A stretch of 64,000 nucleotides of DNA from Rhodanobacter sp. AS-Z3 (GTDB lineage: Bacteria > Pseudomonadota > Gammaproteobacteria > Xanthomonadales > Rhodanobacteraceae). Below the pieces are notes generated by a model that worked only from the letters and a program-made list of their open reading frames with translations, had not been told where the DNA came from and searched no databases. The DNA is taken from positions 1,139,001-1,203,000 of the forward strand of contig NZ_CP119392.1 of assembly GCF_029224025.1 (NCBI RefSeq), in the 5' to 3' direction. The number at the start of each line of letters is the position of its first letter. Position 1 is the stretch's first letter. The translations under genes were made by a program, and so were the position numbers. Of the stretch, positions 40,855-49,347 are shown one piece after another.

Positions 40855-42052
40855 GACGCTCCACCTCAGCCCAAACGCGTAGCAGGTTGCCGCCCCACAG
40901 TTTGCCGATGTCGGCCTCGCTGAAACCGGCCTTGCGCAATGCGGCGGTGACATTGCGGGTTTCACTGGCATCTTTCCAGCCGGTGATGCCACCGCCACCG
41001 TCGAAGTCTGATGAAAGGCCGACGTGGTCGATGCCGGCGACCTTCACCATGTGCCGGATCTGCTTCACGTAGTCGTCGAGTGTGGCCAGCGGATAGTGCT
41101 TCTGGATCTCGGCCATGCCCGCTTCCATCTCGGGGCGATAATCGTCGGCGTCGCTGTCGTATTCCTTTTCGCCGGCCTGTTTCGCGATGGCGTCCTGCAG
41201 TTTCTTCTCGGCCGCCTCGCGGGCAGGATCGTGCTTGAGGAATTCCTTGTAGGCGACGGCATCGATCACACCACCCTTGGCGGCGATGGCGCGCAGCAAG
41301 TCGTCGGGCAGGTTGCGTGGATGATCGAGTACCGCACGCGCGCCGGAGTGGGTGGCGATGAGCGGCGCGCTGGAGGCTTTCAACGCATCGCGCACGCAAT
41401 TGTCCGAGGCATGCGAGATGTCCACCATCATGCCGAGCTGGTTGGCCCGCGTGACCACCGCTTGACCGAACGCGCTCATGCCTTTGTCGCCAGCGCTGTT
41501 CATGGCCGGCTCGCCGTGTTCGGTATCGGGCAGCGAGCTGGTGCACAAGTCATTGTTGCCAACGTGGACCAAGCCCACCGAACGCGCGCCGCGATCATAG
41601 GCCGCGTCGAGTCGATGCAGGTCGTGGCCGAGCGAATAGGCGTTCTCGATCTCGATGGTGGCCGAAAGCAGCCCGGCCTTGTGGTTGGCCATCAACTGTG
41701 CGGGCGTGGTGGCGAGGCGGATGCGGTCGGGATATTGCATCAGCAAATGACCGATGCCGTCGTATTTCTGCGTGGCCTGCTGCACCGCCTTGGCGTAACC
41801 GGCCGCGTCGAGCGCATGTTGCGGCACCCAGATCACCAGGAACGCTGCGTTCAATCCGCCGCGTTCCATCTTGCCCAGGTCGACCAGCAAGCGGGTGTCG
41901 CGGCCGGCGTCGAAGCGCTGCTCACCCATGTAGTTGAACGGGATGTCGACATGACTGTCGATGGTGATGGGCGGATCTTGTGCGGGCTGTGCGGACACGC
42001 TGGCACTGGCGGTCAGGGCGGCAAGCAGGGCGAAGCGGAGGATGCTGTTCAT
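40838..42052 (-). CDS. Membrane (renal-type) dipeptidase, M19 family, exported
   Basis: 404 residues with signal peptide MNSILRFALLAALTASASVSA. The binuclear zinc site is visible in DSHVDIP (His34, Asp36), the bridging Glu in ATIEIENAYSLG, LVHVGNNDLC and ISHASDNCVRDAL (His ligands), and GLSSDFDGGGG near residue 343. The family splits dipeptides, including those with a D-residue at the C-terminal position such as L-Ala-D-Ala or L-Ala-D-Glu. It lies between lysA (ATGA overlap) and a serine hydrolase, all on one message. Confidence 0.93.
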   Translation of the reverse strand: MNSILRFALLAALTASASVSAQPAQDPPITIDSHVDIPFNYMGEQRFDAGRDTRLLVDLGKMERGGLNAAFLVIWVPQHALDAAGYAKAVQQATQKYDGIGHLLMQYPDRIRLATTPAQLMANHKAGLLSATIEIENAYSLGHDLHRLDAAYDRGARSVGLVHVGNNDLCTSSLPDTEHGEPAMNSAGDKGMSAFGQAVVTRANQLGMMVDISHASDNCVRDALKASSAPLIATHSGARAVLDHPRNLPDDLLRAIAAKGGVIDAVAYKEFLKHDPAREAAEKKLQDAIAKQAGEKEYDSDADDYRPEMEAGMAEIQKHYPLATLDDYVKQIRHMVKVAGIDHVGLSSDFDGGGGITGWKDASETRNVTAALRKAGFSEADIGKLWGGNLLRVWAEVERHAERP

Positions 42053-43350
42053 GGAGTCTCCCAGTTTCGGGCCGGCTGCTCGCCGGCGATCATTTCCTCG
42101 AAGTGCTGGCGGCGGCGCACCACGGCGTAGCGACCGTTTTGCAGCATGACCTCGGCGGCGAGCGGGCGCGAATTGTAGGTGGAAGCCATCGACGCACCGT
42201 ACGCGCCCGTGGCCCTGATCAGCAACAGGTCGCCCGCTTCACACTCGGGCAGTTCGCGCCCACGGGCAAAAGTATCGCCGCTTTCACAGACCGGGCCGAC
42301 GATGTCGTAAGTGGTCATGGGCCGGCCCTGATCGATCACCGGCACGATGTCATGCCAGGCGTCGTACAGACTCGGACGTTGCAGGTCGTTCATCGCTGCA
42401 TCCAGCACCAGGAACTGGCGCTCGACACCGGGCTTGATGCGTACCACGCGGGTCAGCAGCATGCCGGCCTCGGCGACCAGATAGCGACCGGGCTCCAACA
42501 GCAGGCGACCTTGGTAGCCGGCCAGCGCGTGGCGGATCACGCCCACGTAGTCGGCAGCATCGATCGGGTGATCAACGCCTTCGCGATAGCACACCCCTAG
42601 CCCGCCGCCGACATCGATGCTGCGGATCGGATGGCCGGCTTGTTCAAGTTCGCGCCAGAACGCGGCGACGCGTTCGAAGGCGCACCGGAATGGATCGAGG
42701 CTGAGGATCTGCGAGCCGATATGCACGTGTAGCCCATCGAGCTGCACATGACTGAGCGATTTGCGGGCAGTGAACCAGCGGCGTGCCTCGTCGATGCTGA
42801 CGCCGAACTTGTTTTCCGACTTGCCGGTGGAAATCTTCGCGTGGGTTTGTGCGTCAACGTCGGGATTGATACGCACCGCGGCGCTCGCCACGACTTCCTG
42901 TGCGCTGGCAACCCGCTGCAGGGTCAGCAGTTCATCGTGCGATTCCACATTGAAACGCAGGATGCCGACATTCAGTGCGCCCGCGATCTCGTCGGCGTTC
43001 TTGCCGACGCCGGAGAACACGATGCGTTCGGCCGGGATGCCGGCGTTGAGTGCGCGGCGCAATTCACCGACCGAGACAATGTCTGCGCCGACGCCGGCTT
43101 TTGCCATCAGTTGCAGGATGGCCAGGTTGGCGTTCGCCTTCACCGCGTAGCAGATCAAGGTATCCAGCCCTTGCAGGGCGCTATGCAGCGCGTAGATGCG
43201 CTGGCGGATCGTATTTGACGAATAGACATGCAATGGCGTGCCCATGCGTTCGACCAGCAGGGGCAAGTCAACTTCGTCGAACAGGCGAAAATCGCTGTTC
43301 GTTTTGGAGAGCGGTGCCGGTGTGGTGTTGCGATCCATGGGCGCTGACAT
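42049..43350 (-). CDS. lysA: Diaminopimelate decarboxylase
   Basis: 433 residues, cytoplasmic. Converts meso-diaminopimelate into L-lysine with PLP. Lys71 in YAVKANAN binds PLP; HVHIGSQI, DVGGGLGVCY, EPGRYLVAEAG and CESGDTFA are the expected motifs, and the last supplies the Cys of the partner subunit. Here it is the first gene of an operon of exported murein-peptide hydrolases instead of lying with dapF, as it does in many bacteria. It could therefore feed DAP released from peptidoglycan into lysine. It starts 37 bp after the TonB receptor terminator. Confidence 0.94.
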   Translation of the reverse strand: MSAPMDRNTTPAPLSKTNSDFRLFDEVDLPLLVERMGTPLHVYSSNTIRQRIYALHSALQGLDTLICYAVKANANLAILQLMAKAGVGADIVSVGELRRALNAGIPAERIVFSGVGKNADEIAGALNVGILRFNVESHDELLTLQRVASAQEVVASAAVRINPDVDAQTHAKISTGKSENKFGVSIDEARRWFTARKSLSHVQLDGLHVHIGSQILSLDPFRCAFERVAAFWRELEQAGHPIRSIDVGGGLGVCYREGVDHPIDAADYVGVIRHALAGYQGRLLLEPGRYLVAEAGMLLTRVVRIKPGVERQFLVLDAAMNDLQRPSLYDAWHDIVPVIDQGRPMTTYDIVGPVCESGDTFARGRELPECEAGDLLLIRATGAYGASMASTYNSRPLAAEVMLQNGRYAVVRRRQHFEEMIAGEQPARNWETP

Positions 43351-43382
43351 GACCTGAATGGGCTTCGGTAGTTTCGCGAGTC

Positions 43383-43414
43383 AAAAAAATGCGGCCCGCC
43401 ACAGGGCGGGCCGC
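43383..43414 (-). terminator. Rho-independent terminator after the TonB receptor gene
   Basis: Stem GCGGCCCGCC / GGCGGGCCGC (43391-43400, 43405-43414), loop ACAG, followed on the minus strand by A then seven U (43383-43389). It separates the receptor gene from lysA. Confidence 0.9.
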
Positions 43415-43428
43415 GATGGGGAAGACAA

Positions 43429-46428
43429 TCAGAAGTTGACGGACATCGTCAGCTGGGTGAAGCGTGGCGACTGGAAGCCAAGCGGCTGACGGAACGTGTC
43501 ACTGGTGGCGTTGGAAATGGACGTCTGCAGATCCTGATCCACGGCGGTGGTGCGCTTTTGGTTAAGCAGGTTGTAGACCGCCAGTTTGACCCGGAACTCG
43601 CCGCCAGTGAACGGCTTGATGTAGCTGATGCCGGCGTTGAGGTTGAAGGTCCATGGCAGGCGGCCGTACTTGCCGCGCGGCGAGCTTTCGTAGACACGAT
43701 CCTCCGAGACCGGCGAGTCGCAGTTCTGCACGCAGGTGTAGTAGCTGTGGTAATTGGTTGCGTCGTAGGGATTGCCCACACCGAAGCCGGTGATCGGGCC
43801 GCCGGAGGCAACATTCATATCCGCACCGAGCTGCCAGTGCGGGGTCAGCGCATAGATGCCGCGCAGTTTGAACTGATGGCGGCGATCGTTTGGCAGGTAG
43901 CCGTCACCACCACTGTTGACCCACGGATCGTCGAAGTTTTCGGTACGGCCGGTGTCATCGAAGTTGGTGTCGGAATTGACCGGGCCTTCCGCGTTGCCGC
44001 GGTTCCACGACATCGTGTAGGACGCATTCATCGACCACTTTTCGTCCCACGCGCGGTTCAACTGCAATTCCACGGCAGCATAGGTGCGCTTGGGTTTCAC
44101 CCAGCCACGCTGGCCCAGATACTTGCCGTCGGCGTCGAACATCGCCCAACCTTCCTTCGAGGTATCCACCGTGAGATAACCATCCGGCGTGCCGTCGCAG
44201 GTGGTGTCGCCCCACACGGTGACTTTCTGGCCCGGGTTGGCCATGACCCAGCCGATATAGCCGTTTTCGCCACATTGGGAAGTGGCACTGATTTCCATGT
44301 CGTCGATGGCGTTGTGCAAACGGCGGTAGGTGCCGCTGACGCCCCACGACCACTGCTCGCTGAGCAACTGCTGGAAGCCGAGAATCGCCTCATCCTGGTA
44401 GACCGGGTTCATGTTCTTGTCGACTTCGGAGCGCAGGTCGCCGACGGTGCCGTCGCCCTGGGAATTGTCGACGGCGCCGATCTGCGGTCCGAGTTTCGGA
44501 ATCGCATACTGCACACCGTTGAGGGTTTCGTAGTCGAAGCCATCAAACGCGTAATAGGTGCGCTCGTCGAGCAGGCCACCGGCCTGCTTGATATTGATCA
44601 CGTTGGCCACCGGCAGGAAATACCGCCCAAGGTTGCCGAACAGCTTGGTACTGCCGTCACCCTTCATGTCCCACGCGAAGCCAAAACGCGGTGCGATCTG
44701 GCTGGACATCTTGATGTAGCTTTTCCCGGCGGCGTCTTGGTTGTCGAAGCTGTCGTTGCGCAGGCCGGCATTGAGCACCAGGTTGGGCGTGACCTTCCAG
44801 CTGTCTTCGATGTAGTACGCGGCGTTCTTGGTGGTGAAGGTGCCGGAAATCTCGTAGCGGCGCGCGCGGATGTAGGAGTCGTAGCCGGCCGGCATGACGC
44901 CGCCGTTGGAAATCGTGTCGCCGGGGTTGGCGGCATACAAGTTGTAGTAGTACGCGCCTGGCCCTGCATAGTGGCGGCTGTAGTCGGAGGTGTCGTTTTC
45001 GTGGTCGTAGCCGAAGCGCAGCAGGTGGTTGCCCAGCGTCCATTCAAAGTCGGCGCGGGCCTGCTTGCGGATGTCGTTGCGGCCGTACACGGTCGAGCTG
45101 CTGGTGCAGCCCAGCTGCACGCCGGGGTTGTGGCGTGCGAGGAAGGCGTTGTTGGCGGCGACGTAATTGCAGTCGATGTCGAGCTGTGAGCGGGTCAAGG
45201 CCTGGCGTTCGTTGCGACCGGTCATCAGCTTCATCGACAAGTCGTTGGTCAGGTAACTGGTCCAGGTCAGCGCCCAGTCCTTGCCGCCGGTATCGCTGAA
45301 CACCTTGTTGCTGCGCGCTCCGATGGTATTGGTGTTGTAGTCGTAGCTGTACACATCGCCGACGTTCTTGTTTTTGTCGGAGAACGCCATCAACTGCAGC
45401 GCGTTGTTGTCGGTGATGTTCCAGTCGATCGTGGTACCCCAGAAGCCGGTATCCGAATTGTTGGAGGTGAGTGTGTCGCCGGCGTTGTTGGTGTTGCGCG
45501 GGGTACTGCCGCGCGCTTCGTACATGGCAAAGATGAACAGCTTGTCCTTGATGATCGGGCCGGAGGCCCAGACATTGGTTTTCACCAGTGAATCCTGATC
45601 GCGGCTTGCCGTGATGTAACGGTTGCCATTGGCGTCGTACTGGTCGTCCGCGTGTGAGTGCCAGTTGCCCGGTTCCAGCGTGATCTCCATGCCGCCCTTG
45701 TATTCATTGGTGCCCGAGCGCGCCACGGCATTTACCACGCCGCCGGTGGTGCGTCCGAATTCCACCGAGTAGCCGGCGGTCTTGACCTGGAACTGGTCGT
45801 AGAAAGCGAACGGTGCTTCGGAGAAACCGTTGCGGTTGTAAAAATCGGTGACGTTGAGGCCGTTGACGTAATACGCGTTCTCGGCGATTGACGAACCGCC
45901 AAAAGAGATGCCGCCGAAGCTTGCGTTACCCCTGACCACGCCCGGTGCCAGCAGGGCCACCGAGGTGACGTTCTGGTCGACCGGCAGGCGCACCAGTTCC
46001 GCGCGCGAGACATTGGTGGACGATTCGGTGGAGGTCACGTCAATCACCGGCAAGCCGTTGCCGGTGACCTGGATCGCCGACAATTCCGTGGCGTTGGGCG
46101 TGGCGCCCAGATCCAGTGTGGTGGCGTTGCCGAGGCTCACGGTGACGGAGCGCGGCTGGCCAAGCGGCCGGCCGTCTGCACTGGCGCTGATCGTGTACTC
46201 ACCGACCGGCAGGAACGGGAAGCGGTAGTTGCCACGCTGGTCGGCGGTGATGCTGCGGGTCAGGCCGGTGGCCGGATTCACCGCGGTGATCACCGCGCCG
46301 GCCTGGGCGTGACCGACTACCGAGCCGTCGTTGTTGCCGGCGAAGGCTGCTGGTGCAGCCAGCGATGCGAGGCCCAGACCAAGCGCCATGCAGAGTACGT
46401 TCCTGCGCAGTTTGCGGGTATTGCTCAT
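43429..46428 (-). CDS. Oar-like TonB-dependent receptor
   Basis: 999 residues. Signal peptide about 1-30 (LGLGLASLAAPAAFA). Residues 35-110 form a carboxypeptidase-regulatory-like beta domain (GSVVGHAQAGAVITAVNPATG), the hallmark of Oar-type receptors; the plug follows (about 115-260, DVTSTESSTNVSRAELVRLP ... GRTTGGVVNAVARSGTNEY), then a 22-strand barrel ending in FTQLTMSVNF with the terminal aromatic needed for assembly. It imports a large ligand across the outer membrane with TonB energy. The place in the murein-peptide gene block suggests muropeptides or peptides as ligand. It follows the transglutaminase-like gene by 54 bp. Confidence 0.92.
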   Translation of the reverse strand: MSNTRKLRRNVLCMALGLGLASLAAPAAFAGNNDGSVVGHAQAGAVITAVNPATGLTRSITADQRGNYRFPFLPVGEYTISASADGRPLGQPRSVTVSLGNATTLDLGATPNATELSAIQVTGNGLPVIDVTSTESSTNVSRAELVRLPVDQNVTSVALLAPGVVRGNASFGGISFGGSSIAENAYYVNGLNVTDFYNRNGFSEAPFAFYDQFQVKTAGYSVEFGRTTGGVVNAVARSGTNEYKGGMEITLEPGNWHSHADDQYDANGNRYITASRDQDSLVKTNVWASGPIIKDKLFIFAMYEARGSTPRNTNNAGDTLTSNNSDTGFWGTTIDWNITDNNALQLMAFSDKNKNVGDVYSYDYNTNTIGARSNKVFSDTGGKDWALTWTSYLTNDLSMKLMTGRNERQALTRSQLDIDCNYVAANNAFLARHNPGVQLGCTSSSTVYGRNDIRKQARADFEWTLGNHLLRFGYDHENDTSDYSRHYAGPGAYYYNLYAANPGDTISNGGVMPAGYDSYIRARRYEISGTFTTKNAAYYIEDSWKVTPNLVLNAGLRNDSFDNQDAAGKSYIKMSSQIAPRFGFAWDMKGDGSTKLFGNLGRYFLPVANVINIKQAGGLLDERTYYAFDGFDYETLNGVQYAIPKLGPQIGAVDNSQGDGTVGDLRSEVDKNMNPVYQDEAILGFQQLLSEQWSWGVSGTYRRLHNAIDDMEISATSQCGENGYIGWVMANPGQKVTVWGDTTCDGTPDGYLTVDTSKEGWAMFDADGKYLGQRGWVKPKRTYAAVELQLNRAWDEKWSMNASYTMSWNRGNAEGPVNSDTNFDDTGRTENFDDPWVNSGGDGYLPNDRRHQFKLRGIYALTPHWQLGADMNVASGGPITGFGVGNPYDATNYHSYYTCVQNCDSPVSEDRVYESSPRGKYGRLPWTFNLNAGISYIKPFTGGEFRVKLAVYNLLNQKRTTAVDQDLQTSISNATSDTFRQPLGFQSPRFTQLTMSVNF

Positions 46429-46482
46429 GTCCCCATCTCCCCCATCGACGCCGTCGATGCCGTGTTTATGAAAAGCTGTCGG

Positions 46483-48003
46483 TTAGTTGCTGCTGCGTCC
46501 ATGCACCGCCGGCAGGACCTGCCAGTCGAAGTCGTAGTCCAGATGATCGAAATAGATGTTGCCGCCGTTCCATTCGGCTTCGCCGCGCTGCGAATCCACG
46601 TTGTCCGAACGGAAGTGTCGTTTGGACGGCTGGAAGGGCTGATCGAAATCGCTGTTGAAGGCGACCCGGTATTGGTCGAGGCCACCGAGATAGAACCATT
46701 CCAGCGCCGGGGCATCCGAGGGCAACGGATGCAGACGACCGGTGGTGACATCCATCGGCACCCAGCCATACGGCGCGAGGTAGACGAAGCCCCAGTCGTG
46801 GATGTTGTTGTAGTGGCTGCCGTCGTCGGAGAACACCATGCCCGACTGCCAACGCGTGGGAATGCCGTTGAGCCGCAGCAGGGTCATCAGCAGCAAGGTT
46901 TGTTGTCCACAATCGGCATGGCCGGCATGCAGTGCGTAGTCGCTGATGTTGCTGATCGTCGAGTACTCGCGTGCGCCAGCCCAGGGAATCTGGTCGACCG
47001 CGGCAAACAATTTCTGCGCGATCCGATACGGGTTCTTCTCGTTGCCGACCACCTTGCGCGAGAACGCGCGCATCGCGTCGGTGAAGACGATGTGCGGTGC
47101 GCGCTCGGCCACGAACGGAGCAAGCTCCGGCGTGATCCGCGAGCGTGTCACCCGCGCCGGATCAATTGCGTGGGACTGCGCGTACTGGGTCAGTTCCCAG
47201 GTCACCGAGAACACGGTTTTCTTCCCGGCTATGGCGGGCTGCTCCAGATACGCGGTGCGCTGCGCTACCGAGGCTGGGGCGATCTGATGTTTCGCCGGCA
47301 CGCTGGCGACGTAGTGGATGTCTTCCTGCTGGCCGGGTATTTCCTGCGGATAGGGAATCCAGGCGCGAATCACTTCACCGGCCGGCACCGCGTCGGCGTC
47401 GACGCTCAGGGTCTGGGTCATGCGCAAGCGGCGCGGCAGCACGCTGCTGTGATGTTCGCTCAGTGCGGTCAGGTAGATCGTGCGCTGATGGTCGTTCAAG
47501 GCTTCCATCGGGCCTTCGACCAGTGGCGTCTGCACCGCACGCCGGGCCAGCGCCTCGGCACTGAGCTGGAACAAATTGCCCGGCGAGCGTTTGAAGTACA
47601 GCGTCTTGCCGTCGATCAGCTGATGCTCGAACAGGCCGGCCGCGTTCCACTTGGCGAACTCGGCGTCGGTTAGGTCGGGAATTTTCTTGCGTACCAGCGC
47701 CTTGACGTCGTCGGCGCTCAACGTGAAGTCGAGCAGGATGCGGCGCATGCGTTCGCGCTGGAACGAAAGGTCGCGCTGCGTGTCCGTCGACAAGCCGGGT
47801 TGCGCGAGTGCCGCCGTGATCGCTGCATCGGCGGCCTTGAAATGACCGGCGTCGATCTGGGTGATGATGGGCACGGTAGCTGTGTTGCTCGCGTCCTGGC
47901 CGGCGAAGGCAGGCGCACTCATCAGCAGGGCGAGCAGGCAGAAGGCGAGATACCGGCTTCGGCTTTGCTGGCGTACTTTCGCGTTGGGCAGCACCATGTC
48001 CAT
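46483..48003 (-). CDS. Exported transglutaminase-like cysteine protein
   Basis: 506 residues from ATG 48003 (AGAGG 8-12 bp ahead); a longer frame to 48057 is unlikely. Signal peptide about 15-35 (LAFCLLALLMSAPAFA). The N-terminal half is helical; the transglutaminase core is C-terminal with catalytic Cys365 in HADCGQQTLLLMTLLR, His in NNIHDWGFVYL and Asp in VPMDVTTG. Bacterial members often act as peptidases or amidases. It opens the leftward arm of the murein-peptide block and is divergent from the DUF819 gene. Confidence 0.88.
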   Translation of the reverse strand: MDMVLPNAKVRQQSRSRYLAFCLLALLMSAPAFAGQDASNTATVPIITQIDAGHFKAADAAITAALAQPGLSTDTQRDLSFQRERMRRILLDFTLSADDVKALVRKKIPDLTDAEFAKWNAAGLFEHQLIDGKTLYFKRSPGNLFQLSAEALARRAVQTPLVEGPMEALNDHQRTIYLTALSEHHSSVLPRRLRMTQTLSVDADAVPAGEVIRAWIPYPQEIPGQQEDIHYVASVPAKHQIAPASVAQRTAYLEQPAIAGKKTVFSVTWELTQYAQSHAIDPARVTRSRITPELAPFVAERAPHIVFTDAMRAFSRKVVGNEKNPYRIAQKLFAAVDQIPWAGAREYSTISNISDYALHAGHADCGQQTLLLMTLLRLNGIPTRWQSGMVFSDDGSHYNNIHDWGFVYLAPYGWVPMDVTTGRLHPLPSDAPALEWFYLGGLDQYRVAFNSDFDQPFQPSKRHFRSDNVDSQRGEAEWNGGNIYFDHLDYDFDWQVLPAVHGRSSN

Positions 48004-48169
48004 CGACAAACGCCTCTGCGTGGAATCCCCTGATAGGGCTGTGTAACACGCTTGCAAATGCTGGTCAATAATTTATGCTTCAAATGAAGTCATCAAGAAT
48101 CAGCTATTCCTAGTTCGCTGGAACGCACCAGCCAGCGAATACCCGCGAACAACTCATCAGGGGATGCAA
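48004..48169. promoter_or_regulatory. Divergent control region of the murein-peptide block
   Basis: 166 bp between the start codons of the two arms. It contains the palindrome CTTCAAATGAAG (48078-48089), arms of 5 bp around AA, inside the most AT-rich part of the region. On the minus strand TTGATG (48096-48091) could be a -35 with the palindrome between it and a -10 around AATTAT (48073-48068). A MurR/RpiR repressor encoded by the rightward arm (51901) is the natural candidate to bind here. CATCAGGGGA before 48170 is the ribosome site of the DUF819 gene. Confidence 0.5.
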
Positions 48170-49321
48170 GTGATCCACACGGTCTGGCCCTATCTGGCGC
48201 TGATGTTGCTCGCCGCCGGCCTGTTTCCCGCGCTGGAGCGCCGCTACGGCTGGAAGCTGTTTTCGGTGCTGCCGCCGATTGTGCTGACCTATTTGTTGGT
48301 CACCGCGCTGGCGGTCACCGGCCTGTGGCAGGTCAATGCGGAGATCAAGGCGGCGCAGTCGACGCTGGTATCGCAGGCGGTGCCCGCGTTGTTGTTCCTG
48401 TTGATGATCAATTGCGACCTGCGCGCGATCTGGCGGCTCGGCCCGCGCGTGCTCGGTGTTTTCGTGTGCACCACGATCAGCCTGTTCGTGGCTTTCATCG
48501 CCACCTTCCTGATCTACCGCCAATGGTTGCGCGGCGACGACTGGCATCCACTGGCCGCGTTGGCCGGCAGTTGGGTCGGCGGCAGCGCCAACATGATTGC
48601 TGTGAAGCAGGCGATCGGCATGTCCGACGCACATCTGGCGATGTCGTTGCTGACCGATGCGATTGGTTATTCGATGTGGGTGGTGGTGTTGTTCTCGGTG
48701 GCGCGGTTGGCGCCGGCCTTCAATCGCTGGACGCGGGCGAAATCCAGCGCCGATATCCCGCTGGCCCCGACGAAGGTCAGCGCGCCGATCACCTATGAAG
48801 GCGTGCTGCTGTGGTTGGGCATGGCGTTGGCGGTGTCGGCGTTGGCCGGCTGGCTGGCCACCATGCTGCCGGTCACCGGCATGCTCGGCAGCACCACCTG
48901 GACCATTTTGCTGGCCACCGCTTGCGGGCTGTTGGTGGCGCATACGCCGCTGGCGCGGTTCCCCGGGGCCAGCACCATTTCCAGCGCCATGCTGATCAGC
49001 GTGGTGGCGGTGCTCGCTTCGCAAAGCAATTTCCACGGCATCGCGGCGGCGCCGCTGTACCTGCTGTGCGGTGTCACCATTCTGGCGATTCACGGACTGG
49101 TGCTGATCGGCTTCGCCAAACTGTTTCGCTTTGATCTGTACCTGTGCGGCATCTCCTCGCTGGCGCATATTGGCGGCGTGGCGGCCACGCCGATTCTGGC
49201 GGCCAGTTATTCGGCGGCACTGGTGCCGGTGGGTATCCTGCTGGCATTGCTCGGCTACATCCTGGGCACCGGTTTCGGACTGGTGGTGGCGTCGATCATG
49301 TCCAGCCTGGCCCTTCCGTGA
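48170..49321 (+). CDS. DUF819-family integral membrane protein, candidate peptide/amino-acid transporter
   Basis: 383 residues from GTG 48170, chosen over ATG 48164 because AGGGGA then sits at a correct distance. Ten to eleven helices; the family signature is LAALAGSWVGGSANMIAVKQ (about 136-155), repeated in inverted form by LAHIGGVAATPILAASYS near the end, so two five-helix repeats are likely. The family (YjcL-like) has no fully proven substrate that I can cite. First gene of the rightward arm, directly before the NlpC/P60 endopeptidase and dipeptide epimerase genes, so it may carry a murein dipeptide or tripeptide. Confidence 0.85.
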   Translation: MIHTVWPYLALMLLAAGLFPALERRYGWKLFSVLPPIVLTYLLVTALAVTGLWQVNAEIKAAQSTLVSQAVPALLFLLMINCDLRAIWRLGPRVLGVFVCTTISLFVAFIATFLIYRQWLRGDDWHPLAALAGSWVGGSANMIAVKQAIGMSDAHLAMSLLTDAIGYSMWVVVLFSVARLAPAFNRWTRAKSSADIPLAPTKVSAPITYEGVLLWLGMALAVSALAGWLATMLPVTGMLGSTTWTILLATACGLLVAHTPLARFPGASTISSAMLISVVAVLASQSNFHGIAAAPLYLLCGVTILAIHGLVLIGFAKLFRFDLYLCGISSLAHIGGVAATPILAASYSAALVPVGILLALLGYILGTGFGLVVASIMSSLALP

Positions 49322-49347
49322 TGTCACTTCGACAAAGGACGAGAACC

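Noticed and set aside
43558..45189. 543-codon open frame antisense to the TonB receptor
   Set aside because: Val/Gly-rich shadow of the receptor's barrel; no start signal or family.
46309..47673. 454-codon open frame antisense to the transglutaminase-like gene
   Set aside because: Shadow frame; the opposite strand has signal peptide and catalytic triad.
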